The notes: generated by a model from the letters alone, not told the origin. A stretch of 64,000 nt of DNA from Clostridia bacterium (GCA_017537345.1 JAFYKY010000022.1:62001-126000), one strand, 5' to 3'. Counted from the first letter of the stretch, positions 43,464 to 53,473 are shown. Translations and numbers: made by a program.

Positions 43464-45434
43464 ATGAAAAAATTACTTGCGCTTATACTTTTAATTATAA
43501 TTTGTATTTTTGCTGTCGCTTGCGGCGATGGGGAAGACACTTCTGATATTTCCGCAGATACTTTCGATCCCAACGCAAAGGGCATATATTCCGATACGCA
43601 GCTCTACGATAAGGTGCTGGGCGGATGGGCAGGACAAATGGCAGGCGTAGTCTACGGCGCCGACGTGGAATTTTATTACCGCGGTGAGATAATGCCCGAG
43701 GATGCTGTGGTGGATTTTTCCGCGCTTAATATAAACAACGCTTTCTGGCAGGACGATCTTTACGTGGAAATGACCTTTTTGAAGGTTATGGAGCAAAACG
43801 GATTTGATTGCAGTATAGATCTTTTGGGCGAAGCCTTTGCAAAGAGCGAATATCCTCTTGACCACGCAAACAAGCAGGCCAGAGAGAATCTGCAAAACGG
43901 TATTCCCGCCGCAGAAAGCGGACATTATGATAACAATCTCCATTGCGATGATATAGATTGGCAGATCGAGGCTGATTTTATCGGACTTATTTGCGGCGGC
44001 GACGTTCAGAAAGCCGCGGACCGCGCTTATGAAATAGGACATATGATCTGCTATGGCGACGGAGTCTACGGCGGTGTTTTCGTGGCTGCGCTCAACGCGT
44101 CGGCATTCATAGCAGATGATGTGAACCAAGCTGTTGATATGGCTCTTTCCGTTATACCCGACGGCACCGAATTTAAAACCGTAATGAATCAGGTGGTTTC
44201 CCGTTACGAAAAAGGCAAAACTTGGGAAGAATGCTGGGAATATATTGAAGAGCTTTGGGGAAATGACGACCGTTGCGTGGAATTTTCAAAATATGATTCC
44301 AATATAGACGCAAAGCTTAACGCCGCGTACGTGCTTATGGGAATTCTGTACGGGGAAGGGGATTTCGAAAAATCTCTTACTATCGCGCTCCGCTGCGGTC
44401 AGGATAACGATTGCAACGCGTCCACCGTAGGAGGCTTTCTCGGGGTAATGTACGGATTTGATGCCATACCCGAAAAATATAAAAACGGCTTAACCAAGAC
44501 GGGTACTAAGTTTTCTTATACCGAATATGATCTTGAAGGAGCCGTAAACGCAACCGTTAACCTTCTTAAAAACCGCCTTACCTCTCCCCGTGAAGGGTAT
44601 TGGCTTGTTTTGGGCGGGGAAACCTCCTTTGTTCCCACGGAGCAGTGGCCCGAAGCGCCTACGGTCGTATTTACCGCAATCGCAGAAAAGAATAAGGTTA
44701 AAATAAACGTAAACGCTTTGTCTGTTCCGGGAATTGCAAACACGGTTTTGGATTTCGGCAACGGATTTGTAACCCACGAAAACGTGGCGGGCTATAAATA
44801 TTCCGCCCCCGGCGAATACACAATAACCTGCACCGTTACGGATATAAAGGGCAACGTAACCGTAGCAACTCAAACCGTAACGGTCACCGAAGTGGAGGAT
44901 GTTATTATAGGAAACGTGGGCGAACGCAGAAATATAGCTTCCTTTATGGTTCCTATATGCAGTGTCACTTCTCCTACCGGTACGGGAAACAAGGATATAT
45001 TTATTATAAACAACGGCGCGGCAGGCGTAAGTCTTAACACCCAGTACGATACCTACAACGGATATCTTAATACCCACAAGGATTACGTGGGATATCTGTT
45101 CGACGGTACTTATCTCGTTGATTCGGTAGTGTTTACCGAGGGTATGAATTTTGATAACGGCGGTTGGTTTTCAGACGGTGATATCAAGGTGCAGGCGCTT
45201 ATAAACGGCACCTGGACATACGTAAGCAAGCTCAAGGTATCTCCCAAATATCCTTCGGGTAATACTCAGGCGGATTTTGGCAGTCATTTTGACGTATACA
45301 CCTTTACCTTCACACCGCTGGAATGCGAAGGTATACGTATTATCGGTACAGCGGGCGGCAGCGCGGGCTTTATCTCGGTTTCCGAACTTGAGGTTATGGG
45401 CAGCGAGATCATTGAAATCGTGGAACGCGAATAA
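43464..45434 (+). CDS. Secreted ADP-ribosylglycohydrolase-like lipoprotein with PKD domain
   Basis: The 656-residue protein starts with a lipoprotein signal ending in FAVAC, so Cys20 should anchor it outside. Residues about 45-365 form an ADP-ribosylglycohydrolase (DraG-like) domain: LGGWAGQMAGVVYGADVE, FWQDDLYVEMTFL and GQDNDCNASTVGGFLG, with Asp pairs where metal ligands are found. Then comes a PKD-like beta-sandwich (about 395-480: VLDFGNGF, YSAPGEYTITCTVTD), and a C-terminal domain (about 490-650) with discoidin-like strands such as YLVDSVVFTEG. The family cleaves ADP-ribose bonds or acts on related substrates; an outside location is unusual, so the natural substrate may be a glycan. GAAAGGAG precedes the ATG. 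Confidence 0.82.
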   Translation: MKKLLALILLIIICIFAVACGDGEDTSDISADTFDPNAKGIYSDTQLYDKVLGGWAGQMAGVVYGADVEFYYRGEIMPEDAVVDFSALNINNAFWQDDLYVEMTFLKVMEQNGFDCSIDLLGEAFAKSEYPLDHANKQARENLQNGIPAAESGHYDNNLHCDDIDWQIEADFIGLICGGDVQKAADRAYEIGHMICYGDGVYGGVFVAALNASAFIADDVNQAVDMALSVIPDGTEFKTVMNQVVSRYEKGKTWEECWEYIEELWGNDDRCVEFSKYDSNIDAKLNAAYVLMGILYGEGDFEKSLTIALRCGQDNDCNASTVGGFLGVMYGFDAIPEKYKNGLTKTGTKFSYTEYDLEGAVNATVNLLKNRLTSPREGYWLVLGGETSFVPTEQWPEAPTVVFTAIAEKNKVKINVNALSVPGIANTVLDFGNGFVTHENVAGYKYSAPGEYTITCTVTDIKGNVTVATQTVTVTEVEDVIIGNVGERRNIASFMVPICSVTSPTGTGNKDIFIINNGAAGVSLNTQYDTYNGYLNTHKDYVGYLFDGTYLVDSVVFTEGMNFDNGGWFSDGDIKVQALINGTWTYVSKLKVSPKYPSGNTQADFGSHFDVYTFTFTPLECEGIRIIGTAGGSAGFISVSELEVMGSEIIEIVERE

Positions 45435-45469
45435 AAGAAAACCGTTGCTTCGGAATTTACGCATAAAAA

Positions 45470-45497
45470 ATCTCCCCGAAATTTTCTTCGGGGAGAT
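45470..45497 (+). terminator. Bidirectional terminator between convergent genes
   Basis: An 11-bp perfect stem (ATCTCCCCGAA / TTCGGGGAGAT) with a 6-nt loop; A run on the left and T-rich on the right, so it serves both the ADP-ribosylglycohydrolase gene and the BlaR1-like gene. Confidence 0.93.
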
Positions 45498-45504
45498 AAT
45501 TTTA

Positions 45505-47499
45505 TTATTGGAGATTCAACGGAGCAAGGTAGTAATCGCCGTTTTCGGGGTTGTATTCTATCTTATAATACTTCGTGGCTCCGTCCTTGTCTACAAAGGA
45601 AATGCCGTAATCGTCGTTGGCAAAATCCCGGGAAGAGAATTCGGGGCCTGCGTTCAACGTTTCACGGGTGGCAACCGTTTCGCCTGCTTTGTAGATAAAT
45701 CCGTCAGTATCGTTGTAATCCGCGACCGTAAGCGTGAACAAGCGGAAATCGGTTACGGTATATGCAGAGGTAAAGTGAACGCCATACTCTTCTTCGTAAT
45801 TAACCGCATAACCGTTGGAGGTTTCCCATCCGGTCGGCGAGCGCAGAATCACCTTTGTTATACTAATGGGATTATCGCCGTCAAAGTAAACGCTTTCGTT
45901 ATCCGGCGCGGTGCTGGTTTCGGTATTTATATAATCCTTTTCCACGTTGCGGTAGAGGATCGTCACGTTGCCTGCGCCGTTTACCTGCGCTTCCTCGGGA
46001 ACGATAACGCATTTGATCTTGTTTGCGCTGTGGTAGAAATAACCGAAGGCTTCAAGACGCATATCGTCTGCTTCGTCGCTGCTGGCGGGTACAGTGTTAA
46101 CAACTTCAACAGCCGCATCGTAAGCGTTCTGGGAGGTGTAGCCGATCTTTGCAAGAATATCGGATATTCTGTTATATTCTTCCTCGATGATCGCAGGCTC
46201 CAGCACGTAGATACCGTCCTGCTCGTGAGGATCGTAGAAGGAAATAAATATTCTTATTTCTCTTTCATCGAGATTTGCATCTTTTAAGGACTGTTTGATC
46301 TTATTAAAGCTTTCTTCGGTTATCAATACCGGCACGTTGAGTGTGGTAAGAGTATTAAAATCCTTCATATCCACCTTGGTGACCTTGTCGCCATCGGGGG
46401 AGAACTCGGGTATTACCACGGTTACTTGGGTTTCCGAGGAGTAATCAATAATAATATCGGTCACGGTGCAGGTTCCGTCCCCGTTGCTTTGGTAAGTAAC
46501 AACGTAGGGCGCGTCTGCAAAGATCGTTTTGTTTATATCCGTATAGGTTTTTCCGCTGGCATCGGTAGCGCAGGCAACAAGCATTACCGCGCAGAGCAGA
46601 TATGCGAGTACGGAAACCCACACGCTTGGCTTTTTGTAATTAAGAGAATTGTTTATGCGCTTTTTCGCGTTGCCGCTTTCGTTAAAATTAACGGGACCCG
46701 GGGCAGGGAAACGGCGGTTGGAAGCGAAAGAAAGCAAAGCTCTGGTGTATGTTTTCTTCATTTCTTCATCTCCTTGTGCACGCAATAGTTTTTCGTCGCA
46801 GCTCATTTCCATATCCAGACTCATACGGTTAAACGCGAGCCAGCACAGCGGGTTGAACCAATGAACCGCAAGCAGAATAAAGGCAAACGGCTTTGCCAGA
46901 TGGTCCAAACGGCGTATATGATATTTCTCGTGGGCGATTATATTTTCGCGGGTAATATCGTCAAGTCCGTAAGGAATATAGATTTTGGGAAAAACAAATC
47001 CCATAGCGAAAGGGGAAAGTACGTTTTCCGAACAGTATACGTTTCCTTTCAGGCGGGTAGCGGTGGACATACGCTTTTTAATAAGCAGGTAGGAAACCGT
47101 ACCGTAAGCAAGCATAGCCAAAACGCCGCACAGCCAGATAACAACAAGCGCTTGAGTAAGCGTTATACCGCGGCTTACCGAAATCACGGGATCGCTGCCC
47201 ATCTGGGTAATAACGTCCTGAATACCCTCGTTGGGAATTGTATCGGGTATAATATTTTCGGGGATAGGGTCGGTTATTACTGTCGGCGCCGTTTCTTTGA
47301 AAAGCTCCGGCAACCCGAAAATGCTGAATCTGGTGCTTATGCTGAAAGGAATACAAAGTCTTAACGCAACCAAACCCCACAAAAAATAGGAATATTTTTT
47401 GGGAGCGCGGGTAAGTATCAGCCTTGCAATCATTACTGCAACGATAACAACGCATCCTTTTGCGCTCATTTCCAGCAGGTAATAAAACAAAGCGTTCAT
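45505..47499 (-). CDS. M56 (BlaR1/MecR1-like) sensor metallopeptidase
   Basis: The 664-residue membrane protein has helices at about 5-30, 36-55, 115-140 and 202-222. The zinc site HEKYH is at residues 190-194 with LDH after it, as in BlaR1, which activates itself and destroys the BlaI repressor. After a further helix near 296-312, about 350 extracellular residues follow. This part does not show the SxxK/penicillin-binding features of true beta-lactam sensors and instead looks repeat-like, so the signal is probably not a beta-lactam. The gene follows the BlaI-like gene by one base. Confidence 0.88.
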   Translation of the reverse strand: MNALFYYLLEMSAKGCVVIVAVMIARLILTRAPKKYSYFLWGLVALRLCIPFSISTRFSIFGLPELFKETAPTVITDPIPENIIPDTIPNEGIQDVITQMGSDPVISVSRGITLTQALVVIWLCGVLAMLAYGTVSYLLIKKRMSTATRLKGNVYCSENVLSPFAMGFVFPKIYIPYGLDDITRENIIAHEKYHIRRLDHLAKPFAFILLAVHWFNPLCWLAFNRMSLDMEMSCDEKLLRAQGDEEMKKTYTRALLSFASNRRFPAPGPVNFNESGNAKKRINNSLNYKKPSVWVSVLAYLLCAVMLVACATDASGKTYTDINKTIFADAPYVVTYQSNGDGTCTVTDIIIDYSSETQVTVVIPEFSPDGDKVTKVDMKDFNTLTTLNVPVLITEESFNKIKQSLKDANLDEREIRIFISFYDPHEQDGIYVLEPAIIEEEYNRISDILAKIGYTSQNAYDAAVEVVNTVPASSDEADDMRLEAFGYFYHSANKIKCVIVPEEAQVNGAGNVTILYRNVEKDYINTETSTAPDNESVYFDGDNPISITKVILRSPTGWETSNGYAVNYEEEYGVHFTSAYTVTDFRLFTLTVADYNDTDGFIYKAGETVATRETLNAGPEFSSRDFANDDYGISFVDKDGATKYYKIEYNPENGDYYLAPLNLQ

Positions 47500-47500
47500 A

Positions 47501-47863
47501 CTATTTCTCCTTATGTTCGTCTATAAGACGCTTAAGCTCCTCGCTTTCCTCTTCGGAAAGAGTTTTTCCGCCTAAAAAAGTAACCAAAAATTTAGGCAAA
47601 GAGCCCTCAAAGGTGCTTCTTACAAAATATTCGCTTGTGGATTTCTGTACGCTTGCCTTGGGAATAAGTGAGGTTACAACGGTATTTTCGTTTTGCGCGT
47701 AACCTTTTTCGCACAATTTCTTAAGGGTAGTGTAGGTCGTGGATTTTTTCCAGCCCAGCTTTTCGTAGCAAAGCTCAACAAGCTTGCCCGAAGCCACCGG
47801 CTCGTTATCCCAAACCACAGACATAAATCTGTAATCGCTTTCGCATAGCTTTAAATTGTCCAT
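47501..47863 (-). CDS. BlaI/MecI/CopY-family repressor
   Basis: The 120-residue protein has a winged-helix DNA-binding domain: ESDYRFMSVVWDNEPVASGK and KSTTYTTLKKLCEKGYAQNE are typical of BlaI. The C-terminal helices make the dimer and hold the site that the M56 sensor cleaves in related pairs. It is the first gene of the pair, with a promoter and a candidate operator upstream, so it probably represses its own operon. Confidence 0.92.
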   Translation of the reverse strand: MDNLKLCESDYRFMSVVWDNEPVASGKLVELCYEKLGWKKSTTYTTLKKLCEKGYAQNENTVVTSLIPKASVQKSTSEYFVRSTFEGSLPKFLVTFLGGKTLSEEESEELKRLIDEHKEK

Positions 47864-47900
47864 TTCGGTTACCTCTCTTTTTTAAGGTTATTTTGTGTGC

Positions 47901-47944
47901 ACACGGAGGTCTACAACCACCAACCTCCGTGTTTAGTCTACAAC
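47901..47944 (-). promoter_or_regulatory. Candidate BlaI-type operator
   Basis: A 10-bp inverted repeat (ACACGGAGGT at 47901-47910, ACCTCCGTGT at 47923-47932) lies just downstream of the promoter. Two direct copies of GTCTACAAC occur at 47909-47917 and 47936-47944, one overlapping the -10 element. TACA/TGTA-type halves recall BlaI sites, but the match is loose. Confidence 0.45.
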
Positions 47945-47963
47945 AACCAACCAAATTTGTCAA
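47935..47963 (-). promoter_or_regulatory. Sigma-A promoter of the BlaI/BlaR1-like pair
   Basis: Minus-strand TTGACA (47958-47963), 17-bp spacer, TAGACT (47935-47940). The -10 overlaps one copy of the GTCTACAAC repeat. Confidence 0.8.
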
Positions 47964-47974
47964 TACCTTTTTAA

Positions 47975-48009
47975 AAAAATCTGCCAAAAAATTTTTTTGG
48001 CAGAAAAAA
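47975..48009 (-). terminator. Terminator of the DUF3810 gene
   Basis: Stem CTGCCAAAAAA (47981-47991) pairs with TTTTTTGGCAG (47993-48003); on the minus strand a T-rich tail follows. It begins a few bases after the DUF3810 stop. Confidence 0.8.
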
Positions 48010-48011
48010 TA

Positions 48012-49100
48012 TTATTTGTTTTTGTAATAAGCTACCGCAAGATCCACTACCAGCCCGTAGCTTGCGCTTCCCGCTTTTTGCCCTTGGCTTTCAAGATAAG
48101 AGTTATTAATACTTCCCGCTACCTGTGAAGCGGCGGAATTTGAATATTTTTCAAAAAACTTTGAATATGCTGTCAGTTCGGATCTTATATTTTGAGTAAC
48201 GCTTTCTTGTACAAATTCTTTATAAAGCGTTTTGTCTGCTTTGTTCAGAGCGGAAAGCAGATATTCGAGCATATTAAATAATCCGCTGTAGCGCACGTAA
48301 TCGTTTTCGCTGTTTATACATACCAAAAACGCCAGAAAGTTTGCCTCATCCTCACGGGCGATTCCCCGCTGATGGGACATTTCGTGGGCGATAGTGAAGG
48401 GCATAACAAAATCGGGATAATTAAAATTAATATTTGCTTCTCCCGTAAAAAAGGAGTATACTCCGGATATATGAGTATAAGTCATAACGGGGGAAAGGGA
48501 AACAAGCTTCGGCTTTGAATCAAACCAGGAGATGTATTCGTTTTTTTCGCAGTAATCCTTGAAAGAAGCCTTTATATCGTCTACCAGCTCGTTATATCCG
48601 CAGGGAATTACGGTAGCGCCCGAAGAGTCTGCCTTTACCGAAAGGGAATTTATTTCATTCACAATCTGCTCTGCGGTGTATTTAAGCTCTTGGGCGGTAA
48701 CTTTTTCTTTCTGCAAGCCCAGATTTTCATCCAGCGTGTTTCTGAAATAGCAGGGGCCGAACACGCCGAAAAATACGGAAGCAAGCACCAGAATTATAAT
48801 TATAAGAGGACGCAGTGCCCGAAAGTACTTTTTTCCGTCCTCGTCGCATATATATTTATTGCTTGCAAGTACGTACAGTACCGCGGCGGGAATAAGCAAA
48901 AGCAGTACCATTTCTCCCACGGAAAATGGGAAAACGTTGGTGAACGCCGCCAGAACGCCCCGCAAGATCTGGGATGGATACCTTGCCCACCATTCCGCAA
49001 AGGCAGGAAACATTCTTGCAAAAATATATATCAAAAAGCTTGTCCCGCATACTGCCGAAGCGGTAATGACCGCGGGCGTAAGCAACCGTTTTTCCTTCAT
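48012..49100 (-). CDS. DUF3810 membrane protein with HExxH motif
   Basis: The 362-residue protein has three N-terminal membrane helices (about 8-30, 52-75 and 95-118) and an extracellular part with the zinc-protease-like motif AHEMSHQRGIAREDEANF (HEMSH, with a downstream Glu). DUF3810 proteins have this layout; their substrates are unknown. I chose the ATG at 49100, since AAAGGAGAG precedes it; a start at 49133 has no site. It has its own terminator and no obvious partner. Confidence 0.87.
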   Translation of the reverse strand: MKEKRLLTPAVITASAVCGTSFLIYIFARMFPAFAEWWARYPSQILRGVLAAFTNVFPFSVGEMVLLLLIPAAVLYVLASNKYICDEDGKKYFRALRPLIIIILVLASVFFGVFGPCYFRNTLDENLGLQKEKVTAQELKYTAEQIVNEINSLSVKADSSGATVIPCGYNELVDDIKASFKDYCEKNEYISWFDSKPKLVSLSPVMTYTHISGVYSFFTGEANINFNYPDFVMPFTIAHEMSHQRGIAREDEANFLAFLVCINSENDYVRYSGLFNMLEYLLSALNKADKTLYKEFVQESVTQNIRSELTAYSKFFEKYSNSAASQVAGSINNSYLESQGQKAGSASYGLVVDLAVAYYKNK

Positions 49101-49244
49101 AGCATTCTCTCCTTTACGAAGATATAATACCACCTTGAACCGCCAAATAACAGTGTATTTTGTAAATAATTATGATAAATTCGCTGTTTTTTACAAATGT
49201 ACACAAATAGTTTAATATTTATTAATATTTTGTTCATAAATTGG

Positions 49245-49253
49245 TGCTATAAT
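49245..49253 (+). promoter_or_regulatory. Extended -10 promoter of the M23 peptidase gene
   Basis: TG-C-TATAAT (49245-49253) is an extended -10 element in an AT-rich stretch; no clear -35 is seen. The last T of the element overlaps the ATG at 49252, so that ATG cannot be the start if this promoter is used. Confidence 0.65.
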
Positions 49254-49287
49254 GCAACAAATTATTGTGGAAAGTAGGGGCAATTTT

Positions 49288-50415
49288 TTGAAGAGAATTT
49301 TAAAAACTCTTGCCAAAAAGCCGGCTTTAATAAGTACGATCACATTCGTTTTACTCGCCGTCGTTGTCGCGTCCGTTGCTTTTGCGGGAAGAACTCCCGT
49401 TACAGAGGACGAGTCTTCGCCCGTTTTGGAGCAAAAGACAATGCGCGAAGGCTACGGTTTGTATATTGACGGCAAGTTCGTTGCCGCCACGACGATAGAA
49501 GCTGTTATACAGGATACACTGGATTACGTGCTGGAAGCTCGTTTGAATGAATTTTCCGGCGATACCGTTACTTCCGGTTCCTTTACCAATACCATAACCA
49601 CCGTTTACGGTGAATACGAAGAAAGCGCATTCGTTACTTCCGCTTCTCTTGCCGCACTTCTGGGCATAGAAAACGAAAGCTCTTATACCGTTTCCGTTAA
49701 GAATTATAACGGTACCGAATGCGGCGTAAAGCTCAACCTCCGCGTTACTACGGAGAGTAAGGTAACGAACGTTCTTAAATCCGATATAGTATACGTTGAT
49801 AACGGCAACCTTTTTGCCACCCACGAAGACGTGGTGGTCGTTGAAGGGCAGGACGGTATCACAGAGGATATATTCGAAGCTGTTTACGTAAACGGCGAGT
49901 GTATTTCCAAAAAGTATCTTTCCTCCACCGTTGTTGTAGAGGCTGTGGATCGCGTTATTGAACGCGGCGTTCTCGATAACGAACGTTTTACCGCCAATTC
50001 CGGCGATACTTCTGTTGACGACAGCCCCTTTATTATGCCTTATGACGGAGGATACATTTCTTCCTACTACGGCTGGCGCAGTATGGGCTGGCATTCCGGT
50101 ATCGATATCGTCGGCGGTGTCGGTATCCCTTGCTACGGCGATCCCTTTTGGGCAGCCCGCGACGGAGTTGTTACTTTTACGGGTAACTCCGGTACTTACG
50201 GTCTTGTTATTATAATTCAACATGAAGATGGCTCCGAAACCAGATACGCTCACTGCAGTACCATAAAGGTCAAGGTTGGCGAAGTGGTAGAGCAGGGTCA
50301 GATCATTGGTAATATCGGCGACACAGGCTTTGTAACAGGGCCTCATCTCCACTTCGAGATCCGTATTGACGGAAAGACCGTCAACCCTCTTGAGTACGTG
50401 CGCCTTTATAAATAA
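49288..50415 (+). CDS. M23-family peptidoglycan endopeptidase with G5-like domain
   Basis: The 375-residue protein has an N-terminal signal anchor (about residues 8-32) and acts outside on the wall. The middle part includes a G5-like segment near VYVNGECISKKYLSSTVVVE. The C-terminal LytM domain has GYISSYYGWRSMGWHSGIDI (His and Asp ligands), the core YAHCSTIKVKVGEVVEQGQ and GPHLHFEIR with HxH. It should cleave peptide cross-links or be a degenerate amidase activator; both zinc motifs are present, so activity is likely. I chose the TTG at 49288, which has AGGGGC at good spacing. Confidence 0.9.
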   Translation: MKRILKTLAKKPALISTITFVLLAVVVASVAFAGRTPVTEDESSPVLEQKTMREGYGLYIDGKFVAATTIEAVIQDTLDYVLEARLNEFSGDTVTSGSFTNTITTVYGEYEESAFVTSASLAALLGIENESSYTVSVKNYNGTECGVKLNLRVTTESKVTNVLKSDIVYVDNGNLFATHEDVVVVEGQDGITEDIFEAVYVNGECISKKYLSSTVVVEAVDRVIERGVLDNERFTANSGDTSVDDSPFIMPYDGGYISSYYGWRSMGWHSGIDIVGGVGIPCYGDPFWAARDGVVTFTGNSGTYGLVIIIQHEDGSETRYAHCSTIKVKVGEVVEQGQIIGNIGDTGFVTGPHLHFEIRIDGKTVNPLEYVRLYK

Positions 50416-51777
<1,362 letters not shown>

Positions 51778-51834
51778 TGGTAACTGTCTAAACTTCGCAG
51801 ATCGAAACGCAAAAAACTTTGATACGTAATTACA

Positions 51835-51876
51835 AATGCGAGAGGTGTTGGTTCATCTCTCGCATTGTTGTTTTCT
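51835..51876 (+). terminator. Terminator of gdhA
   Basis: Stem AATGCGAGAG / CTCTCGCATT with a 12-nt loop, followed by TGTTGTTTTC, 58 bases past the stop. Confidence 0.88.
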
Positions 51877-51884
51877 TTATAGGT

Positions 51885-51906
51885 AGAAATCTGTAAACAG
51901 ATTTCT
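51885..51906. repeat. 22-bp near-perfect palindrome
   Basis: AGAAATCTGT and ACAGATTTCT are separated by two bases and followed by five T. It could be a second terminator or the edge of the adjoining dispersed repeat. Confidence 0.7.
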
Positions 51907-52083
51907 TTTTAATTTTGCGTTTCTATAAATTTTCACGCGGTAGGCAGTAGATTTCTACAGCTCTGCGCGCGTGAAAATTCATTCTGCTTTGTTTATACAG
52001 CTCCCTCCGCTTCAATCAGACTTTTTGTTCTATAGACATTACTTTCGGTAACATTGTAGGGCGGGGGCTTGCCCCCGCCGTTC
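51899..52083 (+). repeat. Dispersed structured repeat, copy A
   Basis: About 185 bases related to copy B at 53236. The core hairpin is AATTTTCACGCG (51928-51939) with CGCGTGAAAATT (51968-51979), around an inner GTAG-ATTT-CTAC type hairpin. Downstream TTACTTTCGGTAACATTG (a small palindrome) is shared with copy B, then a GGGCGGGGGC / GCCCCCGCC hairpin. No protein is encoded. The two copies have the same orientation. Confidence 0.75.
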
Positions 52084-52130
52084 TTTTTACATTTCTGCGC
52101 ATTTCCTGTTCAAGGATAACTCCCTATACA

Positions 52131-52289
52131 AAAAAAGATGACTGCGGCAAAACGATGGATACGCTATGCTCCTACACCGTAGCGGGAAAGAACACCCACG
52201 ATGACGTTCCTGACGGCATGGCTATGTTTTCTGAATATGCACAGAGCCTTACGGGAAATAAAGCGGAGGTATTTTTTAGACCTTTTTAA
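52131..52289 (+). pseudogene. Relic of a phage terminase large subunit (C-terminal end)
   Basis: The frame from 52131 to the TAA at 52287-52289 encodes SYTVAGKNTHDDVPDGMAMF, the nuclease-domain end of terminase large subunits, then a short tail ending FFRPF. Only about 52 codons remain; the upstream frame loses similarity quickly and no start with a ribosome site exists. The packaging enzyme would be over 400 residues. It shows that a prophage was once here. Confidence 0.75.
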
Positions 52290-52434
52290 ATTTGCTTCCG
52301 CTGTTTCTGTGAAGCGGCACAAGAAAAACTAGCATTAAAATATGTATAGCGAAAAAAGCCGCCATCGTAGCGTGATAATCACGCTTTGATAGCGGCTAAA
52401 TTAATTTATATCAGCACAATATAGTTTACTTCAT
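52290..52434. other. Non-coding stretch with the lipoprotein terminator
   Basis: After the terminase relic, no further gene is seen up to the lipoprotein stop; only the hairpin terminator at 52357-52397 stands out. Confidence 0.6.
52357..52397 (-). terminator. Terminator of the AT-rich lipoprotein gene
   Basis: AGCCGC...AGCGTGAT pairs with ATCACGCT...GCGGCT with two small mismatched spots; on the minus strand a run of T follows. Confidence 0.85.
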
Positions 52435-52989
52435 TTAATGAGAGTATTTTTCATACACATAAGTGTATTCTTCATACATATATTTATAGATACTATCCAT
52501 TAAATTATGCATTAGAGTATAGTCATCGGCGGTAAAATCTTTCATATCTTCTGCAGTTAATATAAAATCTGCTAAATTGTTTTCATATCCTGTTTTTAGC
52601 AATAATTCTTGTAGATAAGGATTATTGTGTGGAACATCCACAGTCAGGAAAACTCCAGAATCTTCTTCGTTCTTATACTCAAACTTTAAAATGTAAACAG
52701 GCAAATCAGGAACGCTCTCACTTTTATATACTAAAATTCCTAGTTCTTCGTCAAAGTTGGGACCATCCTTATTAAAAGTGATACAATTTAGTGTTGATGA
52801 GTTCAAAAGCTTTAATTGATAGTCATCATCTGTAGACCAATAAGGAACATTACTACAAATTTTTTTGTAAAAGTCTTTGGATTCTTCAAAAGTTTTCAAA
52901 GCATAACTAGAGTATTCATCTTTACTATCGCAAGCGACAAAACAGAACAACGTTAATAGGGCAAGAACAGTAATTAAAAATTTTTTCAT
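52435..52989 (-). CDS. AT-rich hypothetical lipoprotein
   Basis: I do not recognise a family. The 184-residue protein has a clean lipoprotein signal (MKKFLITVLALLTLFCFVAC), so Cys20 should be anchored outside. The rest is acidic and Tyr-rich without known motifs. GGAGGT precedes the ATG at 52989; a longer frame to 53037 has no site. The gene is clearly richer in A and T than all neighbours and lies between a terminase relic and repeat copies, so it is probably imported. Confidence 0.8.
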   Translation of the reverse strand: MKKFLITVLALLTLFCFVACDSKDEYSSYALKTFEESKDFYKKICSNVPYWSTDDDYQLKLLNSSTLNCITFNKDGPNFDEELGILVYKSESVPDLPVYILKFEYKNEEDSGVFLTVDVPHNNPYLQELLLKTGYENNLADFILTAEDMKDFTADDYTLMHNLMDSIYKYMYEEYTYVYEKYSH

Positions 52990-53473
52990 GTTATACCTCC
53001 GAAATATAAAAAGGTGCGTAGCCGAAACCACGCACAAAAAACGCGGCTACGCTCATTGTTGCTTCACAATTTCACATCTAAAAGGACGCGACAAGCAAAG
53101 TCTACATTTTTACCAACGTGTGCCCTGTTTAGATAAAAAATGGGTGATAGGATTTTATACCATATTGTAGAAGGTTTGTCAACATTTAAAAACAAGACAG
53201 TTCGAATTTTCACTCAAACCGCTTTAACTAATACGGATTCCTTCTTTGTTTTTATCGCGTTTTTTAATCGATTTCGCTTCGCTAGCTGTAGGTTACTACA
53301 GCACGCTCGTGAAATCGATTTCTGCGGCGAATTTCCTCGCCCCTCTGCTTTAACCGGATTTTCGGATTTACAGACGTTACTTTCGGTAACATTGCAGGGT
53401 GGGCGGCTTGCGTGGTCCCAAAAAATGCGGCGGCATTTTTGGGGGTGCCTTTTGCTACTGCCGTTTCATAAAC
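52990..53473. other. Gene-free region upstream of the lipoprotein, with repeat copy B
   Basis: These bases carry the lipoprotein upstream region (52990-53235) and repeat copy B. Open frames in it (for example 53282-53527 on the minus strand) have no start signal and follow the repeat, so I call none. Confidence 0.6.
53236..53412 (+). repeat. Dispersed structured repeat, copy B
   Basis: Related to copy A. The outer stem is AATCGATTTC (53266-53275) with GAAATCGATT (53311-53320), and the inner stem GCTGTAG (53285-53291) pairs with CTACAGC (53296-53302). Downstream TTACTTTCGGTAACATTG and a GGGTGGGCGGCTTGC block correspond to copy A. The outer stem sequences of A and B differ but each is self-complementary. 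Confidence 0.75.
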
